DNA of 64,000 nt from Allobosea sp. OK403 (GTDB lineage: Bacteria > Pseudomonadota > Alphaproteobacteria > Rhizobiales > Beijerinckiaceae): positions 69,501-133,500 of the forward strand of contig NZ_FOQV01000007.1 in the NCBI RefSeq assembly GCF_900113835.1, written 5' to 3'. The position numbers and the translations under genes are program-made. Positions 45,193 to 52,044 of the stretch are shown in pieces (positions within the stretch are counted from its first letter, which is position 1; each line of letters opens with the position of its first letter). Under the pieces are notes generated by a model, which saw only the letters and a list, made by a program, of their open reading frames with translations, made no database searches and was not told the origin of the DNA.

Positions 45193-45331
45193 TCCATAAT
45201 GGGGCCTTATAGCATGAGCCTTGCGCCGGGATTGGATGAATCGATCGTGCGGGAGCCTCCAAGAGTGATTAGCCTGCGAAGGCTCCAGGGCGAATCGGGG
45301 CGGTCATCGACACGGAAAGGCTGATCCCGAC

Positions 45332-46066
45332 ATGCGGCTTGGCGTCATCGCGGATGTTCACGGTAACCTCCCGGCCCTGGAGGCGGTGATGGAGCGGCTC
45401 GCCGGCCTGGAGCTCGATGCGGTCGTCAATCTCGGCGATTGCGCGTCGAGCCCGCTCTGGCCGGCCGAGTCCGTCGCGCTGCTACGCAAGAGCGGTTTTC
45501 ACCATGTTCGGGGCAATCACGACCGGGTGCTCGGCGCGCCCAGCCCCGCAGGGCTTGGCCTCTCCGACGCCTATGCCTGGTCGCAGCTCGATCAGGAGGC
45601 GCGGGATTGGCTGGTCGCGCTGCCCTTCAGCCTGTCCGTTGCGGGCGCATTGTGCATCCACGCCAGCCCGCAGGACGACAACACCTATCTGCTCGAGAGC
45701 GTCGTGGCGGGCCGCCTGCTGCCGGCATCCCTGGAGGAGGTCGAGGGCAGGCTGGAGGGGAACGCTTCGCGACTGATCCTATGCGCCCACAGCCATCTGC
45801 CGCGTCTGCTGCGGCTGGGGGGCGGCGCCACTATCGTCAATCCCGGCAGTGTCGGCTGCCCGGCCTATGATGATCCCGACGCGCCCGCCCATGTCTCGGA
45901 AAGCGGCTCGCCCCATGCCCGTTTCGCGCTTGTGACCGTGGAGGGTGACAGGGTCGAAGTCGCGTTCCAGGCGATTGCCTATGACTGGGACGCAGCCGCC
46001 CGCCGCGCACGGGCGAATGGCCGCGAGGAATGGGCGCAGGCCCTGCTCAAGGGCTGGATGAGCTAA
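45332..46066 (+). CDS. Metallophosphoesterase family protein
   Basis: 244 residues of the calcineurin-like fold. Metal motifs in order: DVHGN (D8, H10), NLGDCASSP, RGNHDRV (Asn-His-Asp), a His in CIHASPQDD, CAHSHLPRLL, and NPGSVGCPAYDD. The family cleaves phosphomono- or diesters with a binuclear metal centre (YfcE/MJ0936-type). ATG 45332 follows GGAAAGG. The 139 bp upstream show no repeat. Neighbours give no hint of a substrate; divergent from the lysR gene. Confidence 0.88.
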   Translation: MRLGVIADVHGNLPALEAVMERLAGLELDAVVNLGDCASSPLWPAESVALLRKSGFHHVRGNHDRVLGAPSPAGLGLSDAYAWSQLDQEARDWLVALPFSLSVAGALCIHASPQDDNTYLLESVVAGRLLPASLEEVEGRLEGNASRLILCAHSHLPRLLRLGGGATIVNPGSVGCPAYDDPDAPAHVSESGSPHARFALVTVEGDRVEVAFQAIAYDWDAAARRARANGREEWAQALLKGWMS

Positions 46067-46128
46067 GGCGCTCGGCCACGTCATTCGCCGGCCCCACATG
46101 CCGACGGGGCTTGCCATCCCCATGATTG

Positions 46129-46140
46129 GGGCATATACCC
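46129..46140. promoter_or_regulatory. Putative MarR operator, site 1 (overlapping the marR start region)
   Basis: GGGCATATACCC is a 12-mer with GGG/CCC arms, 5 bases before the likely ATG of the MarR gene. A near copy, GGGTAGATACCC, precedes the MFS gene at 46562 (10 of 12 bases identical). Two such sites flanking the regulator gene suggest autoregulation and control of the transporter. There is no ribosome-binding site between site 1 and the ATG. Confidence 0.6.
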
Positions 46141-46145
46141 GCATC

Positions 46146-46544
46146 ATGAAGGTTGATTGTTATTGCACCGTCCTAAGATCCGCCACCCGGCGGATGGCGG
46201 CGTTCTATGACGAGGCGATGGCGCCCTTGGGCATCAACATCGCCCAGTTCAGCTTGCTGCGCTCGATCGCGCGTCTGGAGCCCGTCATCCTGACCGAGCT
46301 CGGCCGGCGGATGGAGCTCGATCGTTCGACGATCGGGCGCAATGTCCGTGTGCTCGAGCGGATGGATCTGGTGAAGCTCGGCAGCGGCAAGGATCGGCGC
46401 GAGGCGACGGTGACGCTGGCCGAGGCAGGGCGTCGGGTTCTGCAGGAGGCCGCGCCGCTTTGGGAGGCGGCGCAAGCGGCCCTCGAAGCGCGGATGGGTG
46501 CCAAGGCCACGCAGGACTTACGCGAGATCCTGAATCGGATCTGA
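46146..46544 (+). CDS. MarR-family transcriptional regulator
   Basis: 132 residues with the MarR winged helix: FSLLRSIARLEPVILTELGRRMELDRSTIGRNVRVLERMDLVKLGSGKDRREATVTLAEAGRRVL, including the wing DRR. The N-terminal MKVDCYCTVLRSATRRMAAFYDEAM contains two Cys (C5 and C7), which could sense oxidants or electrophiles. ATG 46146 is chosen; longer starts at 46122 and 46098 would place the GGGCATATACCC palindrome inside the coding sequence. It precedes and probably represses the MFS transporter gene at 46590. Confidence 0.84.
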   Translation: MKVDCYCTVLRSATRRMAAFYDEAMAPLGINIAQFSLLRSIARLEPVILTELGRRMELDRSTIGRNVRVLERMDLVKLGSGKDRREATVTLAEAGRRVLQEAAPLWEAAQAALEARMGAKATQDLREILNRI

Positions 46545-46561
46545 TTTTCTCGACAATTTGC

Positions 46562-46573
46562 GGGTAGATACCC
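46562..46573. promoter_or_regulatory. Putative MarR operator, site 2 (before the MFS gene)
   Basis: GGGTAGATACCC lies in the 45-bp gap between the MarR stop and the MFS start, just before the AGGAG ribosome-binding site at 46578-46582. It matches site 1 at 46129 in 10 of 12 positions. A repressor bound here would block an internal promoter or elongation. Confidence 0.6.
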
Positions 46574-46589
46574 ACAACAGGAGACTGCC

Positions 46590-47906
46590 ATGGCGTCCTT
46601 CGCCGATAGTTTGACCCGGACCTCGGCGCTCGCGAAGCTGCTGGCACGACGCGGAATCCATTATGGCTGGGTCGTCGCCGCCGTGACCTTTCTGACCATG
46701 TTGGTGACGGCCGGCGCGGTTGGCGCTCCCGGCGTGTTGATTACCCCGCTGCAGCGCGAATTCGGCTGGGCGACCTCCGACATCTCCTCGGCCCTGGCGG
46801 TTCGCCTGATGCTGTTTGGTTTGATGGGTCCATTTGCGGCAGCCTTCATGAACCGCTTCGGCTTGCGCAGGGTCGCGAGCGTTGCGCTTACGCTGATCGG
46901 CAGCGGCATCCTCGGCTCCTTCTTCATGACGCAGCTTTGGCACCTCGTGCTGCTCTGGGGCATCGTCGTCGGGCTTGGCACCGGGCTCACCGCCATGGTG
47001 CTCGGCGCGACGGTCGCGACGCGCTGGTTCTCGCATCGGCGGGGCCTCGTGCTCGGCCTGTTGACGGCGAGCACGGCGACGGGCCAGCTCGTCTTCCTGC
47101 CATTGCTCGCGAGCCTGACCGAGCAGGTCGGCTGGCGCAGCGCGCTCGTCTTCGTCCTGGCCATGCTGGTCGTCGCGGTCGTCGCCGTGCTCGCCTTGAT
47201 GCGCGATCGCCCCTCCGATATCGGGCTCGCCCCCTATGGCGCCGACGCAATCGTGCCGGCCCCGGCTCAGGCTACGAGTTTCGGCGCCATGCTGATGTCG
47301 CCGCTGGTGGCGCTCAGGGACGCTTCGCGCACGCACACCTTCTGGGTTCTGTTCGGCACCTTCTTCGTCTGCGGGGCCAGCACCAATGGTCTCGTCCAGA
47401 CCCATTTCGTCTCGCTATGCGGGGACTACGGCATGGCGGCGGTGACGGCGGCCGGCGTGCTCGCGATGATCGGCATCTTCGATTTCATCGGCACGGTCGG
47501 TTCTGGCTGGCTTTCGGACCGCTTCGACAGCCGCTGGCTGCTGTTCTGGTATTACGGCCTGCGCGGGCTTTCGCTGCTCTATCTGCCCTTCACCGATTTC
47601 TCCTTCTACGGTTTGTCGCTCTTTGCCGTCTTCTATGGGTTGGACTGGGTCGCGACCGTGCCGCCGACGATCAAGATCGCGGCCGACCGCTTCGGCGAGA
47701 AGTCCAATCTGGTCTTCGGCTGGATTTTTGCCGGGCACCAGATCGGTGCGGCCTTCGCCGCCTATGGCGCCGGCTTCAGCCGGACGGTCTATCAGAGCTA
47801 TCTGCCGGCCTTCTTCATCGCCGGTGCGCTTTGCCTGTTTGCTGCCGCCTTCGTGGTGACGCTGCGGGGCACGGCGATGCCGCGCCTGAAGCCCGTCGCG
47901 GCCTGA
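46590..47906 (+). CDS. Major facilitator superfamily transporter
   Basis: 438 residues with twelve predicted membrane helices. Start ATG 46590 follows AGGAG. The fold begins IHYGWVVAAVTFLTMLVTAGAVGAPGVLI, as in the oxalate/formate-antiporter-like (UhpT-distant, monocarboxylate) MFS group, and FSHRRGLVLGLLTASTATGQLVFLPL is the typical central block. It has a long cytoplasmic loop around residue 215. Either import of a carboxylate or export of a toxic compound is possible; the MarR gene next door slightly favours export or inducible uptake. The SDR gene follows by 30 bp. Confidence 0.86.
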   Translation: MASFADSLTRTSALAKLLARRGIHYGWVVAAVTFLTMLVTAGAVGAPGVLITPLQREFGWATSDISSALAVRLMLFGLMGPFAAAFMNRFGLRRVASVALTLIGSGILGSFFMTQLWHLVLLWGIVVGLGTGLTAMVLGATVATRWFSHRRGLVLGLLTASTATGQLVFLPLLASLTEQVGWRSALVFVLAMLVVAVVAVLALMRDRPSDIGLAPYGADAIVPAPAQATSFGAMLMSPLVALRDASRTHTFWVLFGTFFVCGASTNGLVQTHFVSLCGDYGMAAVTAAGVLAMIGIFDFIGTVGSGWLSDRFDSRWLLFWYYGLRGLSLLYLPFTDFSFYGLSLFAVFYGLDWVATVPPTIKIAADRFGEKSNLVFGWIFAGHQIGAAFAAYGAGFSRTVYQSYLPAFFIAGALCLFAAAFVVTLRGTAMPRLKPVAA

Positions 47907-47936
47907 TGTCATCAAACCTGTCGCAGGAGCCAGCCC

Positions 47937-48629
47937 ATGACGAGCCTCCCCTATCGTACCGCGCTGATCGTCGGGGCCGGCCCCGGCATCAGCGCCTCGC
48001 TCGCCCGCAAGCTGTCGGCCAATGGCGTGCAGGTCGCGCTGGCCGCGCGCAATGTCGAGAAGCTTGCGCCTTTGGCGACGCAGACCGGCGCTTCGGTCTT
48101 CGCGGCCGACGCTTCGGACCCAGCCGGCGTTGCGCGGCTTTTCAACGAGGTCGAGGCCGGGCTCGGTGAGCCCGATGTCGTGATCTACAATGCCAGCATG
48201 GCCGTGCGCGGGCCGCTTGCCGAGCTTGACCCCGCGACGGTGGCGCAATCGCTGTCGGTCAATGCCCTGGGCGCCTTCCTGGTCGTGCAGCAGGCGGCGC
48301 GGCGGATGCTGCCGCGGGAGCGGGGGGCGATCCTGCTCACCGGCGCCACGGCCGGGATCAAGGGCTTTGCCCGCTCCGCTCCTTTCGCCATGGGCAAGTT
48401 CGCGCTGCGCGGCCTTGCCCAGAGCGCAGCGCGCGAGCTTGGGCCGAAAGGCATCCATGTCGCGCATTTCGTCATCGATGGCGGCGTGCGCAGCGCCAGG
48501 CGGCCGGATACGTCCGATAATACACTCGACCCGGATGCCATCGCGCAGAGCTATCTCGATGTGCTGCGCCAGCCGAGGAACGCCTGGACGATGGAGGTCG
48601 ATCTCAGGCCATGGGCCGAGACCTTCTGA
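47937..48629 (+). CDS. SDR-family protein lacking canonical catalytic Ser and Tyr
   Basis: 230 residues with a Rossmann fold: TALIVGAGPGISASLARKL replaces TGxxxGIG; YNASM stands for NNAG; SVNALGAF keeps the Asn (N109); the active site reads LLTGATAGIKGFARSAPFAMGKFAL. At the position of the catalytic Ser is Ala (A137) and at the Tyr of YxxxK is Phe (F150); Lys154 is kept. Such proteins cannot use the classical SDR mechanism and may be binding proteins or use other chemistry. ATG 47937 follows CAGGAG by 8 bases. It is probably co-transcribed with the MFS gene. Confidence 0.85.
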   Translation: MTSLPYRTALIVGAGPGISASLARKLSANGVQVALAARNVEKLAPLATQTGASVFAADASDPAGVARLFNEVEAGLGEPDVVIYNASMAVRGPLAELDPATVAQSLSVNALGAFLVVQQAARRMLPRERGAILLTGATAGIKGFARSAPFAMGKFALRGLAQSAARELGPKGIHVAHFVIDGGVRSARRPDTSDNTLDPDAIAQSYLDVLRQPRNAWTMEVDLRPWAETF

Positions 48630-48656
48630 GGCCGGATCGTTTTTCCGCGACCCGTT

Positions 48657-48738
48657 CCGTCATTGCGAGCGCAGCGAAGCAATCCAGGAGCCGTCGAGCG
48701 AGCCCTTCTGGATTGCTTCGCTGCGCTCGCAATGACGG
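48657..48738. repeat. Palindromic element, CCGTCATTGCGAG family, second copy
   Basis: The arms CCGTCATTGCGAGCGCAGCG...GAAGCAATCCAGGAG and CTTCTGGATTGCTTCGCTGCG...CTCGCAATGACGG pair along their length with a loop of about 15 bases. It lies between the SDR gene (ends 48629) and a LysR gene on the other strand (ends 48761), and closely matches 15220-15308. Confidence 0.8.
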
Positions 48739-48760
48739 TCGAGCCGAACGGGAAAACGCT

Positions 48761-49711
48761 CTAACCTGCCGCGCGGGCCTCGCTATGCGGCAGGCTGGAT
48801 TTGCGCTGGATCAGGTCGTTCTTGCCGAAAAGCTCGGCCAGCCAGTCGACGAAGACGCGCACCTTGTTGCTGAGGTGGCGGTTCGGCGGATAGACGATGT
48901 GCAGGGGCTTCGGTGCCGAGCACCAGCTCGAGAGCAATGGCACGAGCCGCCCAGCCGTAACATGCTCTTGCACCATGAAGCTCGGTGCCTGGATGACGCC
49001 GAGCCCCGCCACCGCCGAGGCGACATAGCCGGCGCCTTCGTTGAGCGAAACGATATAGCGCCCCCGGACCTCGATACTCTCCTTGGCGTCGACATAGGTG
49101 AAGGGCACGGTGCGGCTGGTGCCGGCGCTGCGGTAGCCGACGATGTAGTGGTCGGCTTCGAGCTCGCTGGGATGGCGTGGCGTGCCGTGGCGGGCGATGT
49201 AGTCGGGCGCGGCGCAGGTGATCAGGTACATCTCTCCGATGCGTCGTGCGATCAGGCTCTGATCCTGGATCTCGCCGGCACGGATGGCGCAGTCGAGATT
49301 TTCGGCGACGAGGTCTGCCGGGCGGTCGCTCAGGCCGAGATCGAGCTGGATCTCCGGATAGCGCGCATGGAAGCCGGGCAGTGCGGGTATCAGCACTGCC
49401 ATCGCCAGCGAGGTGCTGCAATCCACGCGCAACCGCCCGCTCGGCCGAGCCTGCGACAGCGCCATGCTGGAATCGAGCTCGTCGATTTCGCTCAGCACGC
49501 GCAGGGCGCGCTCGTAATAGGCGGCTCCGTCCATCGTCACGGTCACGCGCCGGGTCGTGCGGTTGAGCAGCTTGGCGCGCAGATGCGCCTCCAGCTGCTG
49601 GATCTGCTTCGTCACGGTGGGCTTGGGCATATCGAGCAGATCGGCGGCGCGCGTGAAGGTGCCGGCTTCGACGACCCGGACGAAGGCGCGCATGGCGTTG
49701 AGCTGGTCCAT
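48761..49711 (-). CDS. LysR-family transcriptional regulator
   Basis: 316 residues. HTH MRAFVRVVEAGTFTRAADLLDMPKPTVTKQIQQLEAHL, then TRRVTVTMDGAAYYERALRVLSEID, the linker typical of the CrgA/DsdC-like branch, and an effector domain to about residue 295. ATG 49711 is the start. It is divergent from the pseudo-hydrolase and RND pump genes, with a clear inverted repeat between them at 49735. It likely controls pump expression. Confidence 0.9.
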   Translation of the reverse strand: MDQLNAMRAFVRVVEAGTFTRAADLLDMPKPTVTKQIQQLEAHLRAKLLNRTTRRVTVTMDGAAYYERALRVLSEIDELDSSMALSQARPSGRLRVDCSTSLAMAVLIPALPGFHARYPEIQLDLGLSDRPADLVAENLDCAIRAGEIQDQSLIARRIGEMYLITCAAPDYIARHGTPRHPSELEADHYIVGYRSAGTSRTVPFTYVDAKESIEVRGRYIVSLNEGAGYVASAVAGLGVIQAPSFMVQEHVTAGRLVPLLSSWCSAPKPLHIVYPPNRHLSNKVRVFVDWLAELFGKNDLIQRKSSLPHSEARAAG

Positions 49712-49734
49712 CCCATTCTCCCAGGCCGCTCAGT

Positions 49735-49758
49735 CATTGTTTCTCTGTGGAAATAATG
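49735..49758. promoter_or_regulatory. Inverted repeat in the divergent LysR/hydrolase promoter
   Basis: CATTGTTTC-TCTGTG-GAAATAATG has 8 of 9 matching arm positions. It lies 23 bases upstream of the LysR start and about 90 bases upstream of the hydrolase-like gene, the usual LysR operator position. Confidence 0.55.
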
Positions 49759-49848
49759 AATGAGCAGATTTGCCATTTATTGCTCCACGAGCATCACTTA
49801 AATCACGCTGCACTGCAACACCAATCGGCGACCCCAATCGGCAACCCC

Positions 49849-50685
49849 ATGTCCGTCTCGCTCCTTCCGCAACCTCGTACCCGGCGCGCCGTCTTCTGGC
49901 GGCAGGAGACGATTGCGGCTGCGCAGGGCTCGCTCGCTGCCAGGCTCTATGCCCCGGCCGAGATCGAGCCCGAGGCCGGGCTGGTCCTGCATCTCCATGG
50001 CGGTTCCTTCAGCAGCGGTTCGCTGGCGGAAGGCGAGGCCGTCGCGACAGCGCTGGCCGAGGCCGGGGGTGTCGTTATGTCGATCGATTATCCGCTGGCT
50101 CCAGGCCACCGCTTTCCCGAAGCGCTCGAGACCGCCTATGCCGCGCTCCAGACGCTCGCCAAGGGCCGTGCCCGCTGGGCCTCGAAACATGCGCCGCTCT
50201 ATGTGGCGGGTGAGGAGGCCGGCGGCAACCTTGCCGCTGCGCTTGCCCTGATGGCGCGCGACCGCCGCGGCCCGGAGCTGGCCGGCCAGATCCTGTTCTC
50301 GCCGATGCTCGATGCCTGCCTCGGCACCTACTCGTTGCGGGCGGCCGAGGCCGGTCCGGTTGGTTGCCGCTGGGCTGATGGCTGGGCCGATTATCTCGGC
50401 ACGCCGGACAAGGCGGCCCATCCCTATGCCGCCCCGCTCAACGCCTCGCGGCTGGCGGGCCTGGCGCCGGCGCTCCTGATCTCGTCGCAGGACGATCCGC
50501 TGCGGGATGAAGCCGCGCATTATGCAGCGCGGTTGCAGGAAGCGGGTGTGACGGTCCGCCACCATGTGCAGACTGGCCCGACGCAATGGCCGGATGCCTA
50601 TGCCGGCGCTCCCCAGGAAGGCTCCTGCCTCTGTCTGGCATGCAACCATGTCACTGAATTCTATGCCCTGACCGCGCCACCCTAG
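49849..50685 (+). CDS. Alpha/beta hydrolase fold protein (HSL type) without the catalytic Ser
   Basis: 278 residues with the hormone-sensitive-lipase layout. The oxyanion motif HGGSFSSGS is near residues 50-58 and MSIDYPLAPGHRFPEALE follows as in true HSL esterases. The nucleophile elbow, normally GDSAGG, reads GEEAGG (E122, E123), so the Ser is replaced by Glu. The acid is kept (DDPLRDE, D216), but the final HGF-type His region reads PTQWPDAY, with no His. Two of three catalytic residues are therefore absent. ATG 49849 is chosen; the longer frame from 49747 crosses the operator. It is 52 bp before the efflux adaptor gene. Confidence 0.85.
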   Translation: MSVSLLPQPRTRRAVFWRQETIAAAQGSLAARLYAPAEIEPEAGLVLHLHGGSFSSGSLAEGEAVATALAEAGGVVMSIDYPLAPGHRFPEALETAYAALQTLAKGRARWASKHAPLYVAGEEAGGNLAAALALMARDRRGPELAGQILFSPMLDACLGTYSLRAAEAGPVGCRWADGWADYLGTPDKAAHPYAAPLNASRLAGLAPALLISSQDDPLRDEAAHYAARLQEAGVTVRHHVQTGPTQWPDAYAGAPQEGSCLCLACNHVTEFYALTAPP

Positions 50686-50737
50686 GCGCGCTGCCGGCCG
50701 CAATTCTCAATTTTTATCTCTTGGAAGGAATGGACCC

Positions 50738-51943
50738 ATGATTCAGGGAACGAACCGTCGTCGCCTTTTGGGTGGCCTTGCCGCCAGCGTTTCGCTCGCG
50801 GCCGTCATCATCGTCAACGCCACCGCCAATCACGCGCAGGGCGACACCCCGCCTGCCGCCCCACCGGCGACACCGGTTTCGGTCGCGACCGTGGAGCAGC
50901 GCGATCTCGTCACCTGGGCCGAGTTCTCCGGCCGGCTGGAGGCGATCGAGCGCGTCGAGGTGCGTTCGCGCGTCTCCGGCGTGATCGAGGCCGTGCATTT
51001 CCGCGAGGGCAGCCTCGTCAAGCAGGGCGACCTGCTGATCAGCATCGACCAGGCGCCTTATCTCGCCGAATTCGAGCGGACGCAGGCGCAGGTGCTGGCG
51101 GCAGAGGCCCGCGTCGCGCTGGCTGCCGGCGAGAATGAGCGCGGCCAGCAATTGATGGCGAGCCGCAACGTCTCGCAGAAGGATCTCGACACGCGCTTCA
51201 ATGCGCTGCGCGAGGCGCAGGCCAATCTGCGCGCCGCCCAGGCCGCCCAGCAGACCGCGCGGCTCAACCTCGACTACACCCAGATCCGTGCGCCGATCAG
51301 CGGGCGCATCGGCCGGCTCGATGTCACCATCGGCAACCTCGTCGCGGCGGGTGCAAGCGCGCCGCTGATGACGACGCTGCTCTCGGTCGATCCGATCTAT
51401 GCGGCCTTCAATGCCGACGAGAAGACGGTGCTCGACGCTCTCGCCTCGCTGCCGGAGGGCAATCGCTCGCTCGAGCAGATCCCGGTCAGGCTCACGACCG
51501 CGACCAGCGAAGGCGCGAGCTTCACCGGCAAGCTGCGCTTCGTCGATAACGGCATCGACGCCGCCAGCGGCACGGTGCGCGTGCGCGCCGTGCTCGACAA
51601 TCCCGGCGGCAAGCTGATGCCGGGCCAGTTCGTCCGGGTCCAGATGGGGCAGGCCCGTTCCGAGCCGGCGCTGGTCATCAATGAGCGCGCCGTCGGCACC
51701 GACCAGAACAAGAAGTTCGTCTTCGTCGTCGGCGCCGACAGCAAGGCCGCCTGGCGCGAGGTCACTCTCGGCGCGTCGAATGACGGGCTGCGCATCGTCA
51801 CCAGCGGCCTGAAGGCCGGCGAGCGGATTATCGTCAACGGCCTGCAGCGCATCCGGCCGGGAGCGACCGTCGCGCCCGAATCCGTGCCGATGGCCGAAAA
51901 GTCCGAACTGCGCGCGGCCAAGACCGAACTCGCCCAACGTTAG
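50738..51943 (+). CDS. RND efflux periplasmic adaptor subunit (MexE/AcrA-like)
   Basis: 401 residues. An N-terminal signal-like segment (NRRRLLGGLAASVSLAAVIIVNATA) has no lipobox Cys. The barrel-sandwich/lipoyl halves (RSRVSGVIEAVHFREGSLVKQGDLL and TQIRAPISGRIGRLDVTIGNLV) flank a long helical hairpin (LAAEARVALAAGENERGQQLM...). The beta-barrel and membrane-proximal domains follow. It bridges the RND pump to an outer-membrane channel in the periplasm. A hairpin element (51963) lies between it and the pump gene. Start ATG 50738 follows GGAAGGA. Confidence 0.93.
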   Translation: MIQGTNRRRLLGGLAASVSLAAVIIVNATANHAQGDTPPAAPPATPVSVATVEQRDLVTWAEFSGRLEAIERVEVRSRVSGVIEAVHFREGSLVKQGDLLISIDQAPYLAEFERTQAQVLAAEARVALAAGENERGQQLMASRNVSQKDLDTRFNALREAQANLRAAQAAQQTARLNLDYTQIRAPISGRIGRLDVTIGNLVAAGASAPLMTTLLSVDPIYAAFNADEKTVLDALASLPEGNRSLEQIPVRLTTATSEGASFTGKLRFVDNGIDAASGTVRVRAVLDNPGGKLMPGQFVRVQMGQARSEPALVINERAVGTDQNKKFVFVVGADSKAAWREVTLGASNDGLRIVTSGLKAGERIIVNGLQRIRPGATVAPESVPMAEKSELRAAKTELAQR

Positions 51944-51962
51944 ACCGCGACCACACACGCCA

Positions 51963-52010
51963 CGTCGTCCCGGGTCTCCCTTCGGTCGCCCGGGACGACG
52001 ACGCGTTTCG
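51963..52010. repeat. Intercistronic hairpin, half copy of the CCCGGGATGACG element
   Basis: CGTCGTCCCGGG (51963-51974) pairs with CCCGGGACGACG (51989-52000) over 12 bases around a 14-base loop, followed by ACGCGTTT. The stretch from CCCGGG at 51969 to the end matches 40011-40050 apart from a few changes. It sits between the adaptor and pump genes of the efflux operon. Confidence 0.75.
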
Positions 52011-52044
52011 TCTCAAAGACATCCGCTCCAAAGGGGGGCGTGCC

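Noticed and set aside
45193..45331. Stem formed by GAGCC and GGCTC upstream of the metallophosphoesterase gene
   Set aside because: Only five bases pair with a long loop, which is expected by chance in GC-rich DNA.
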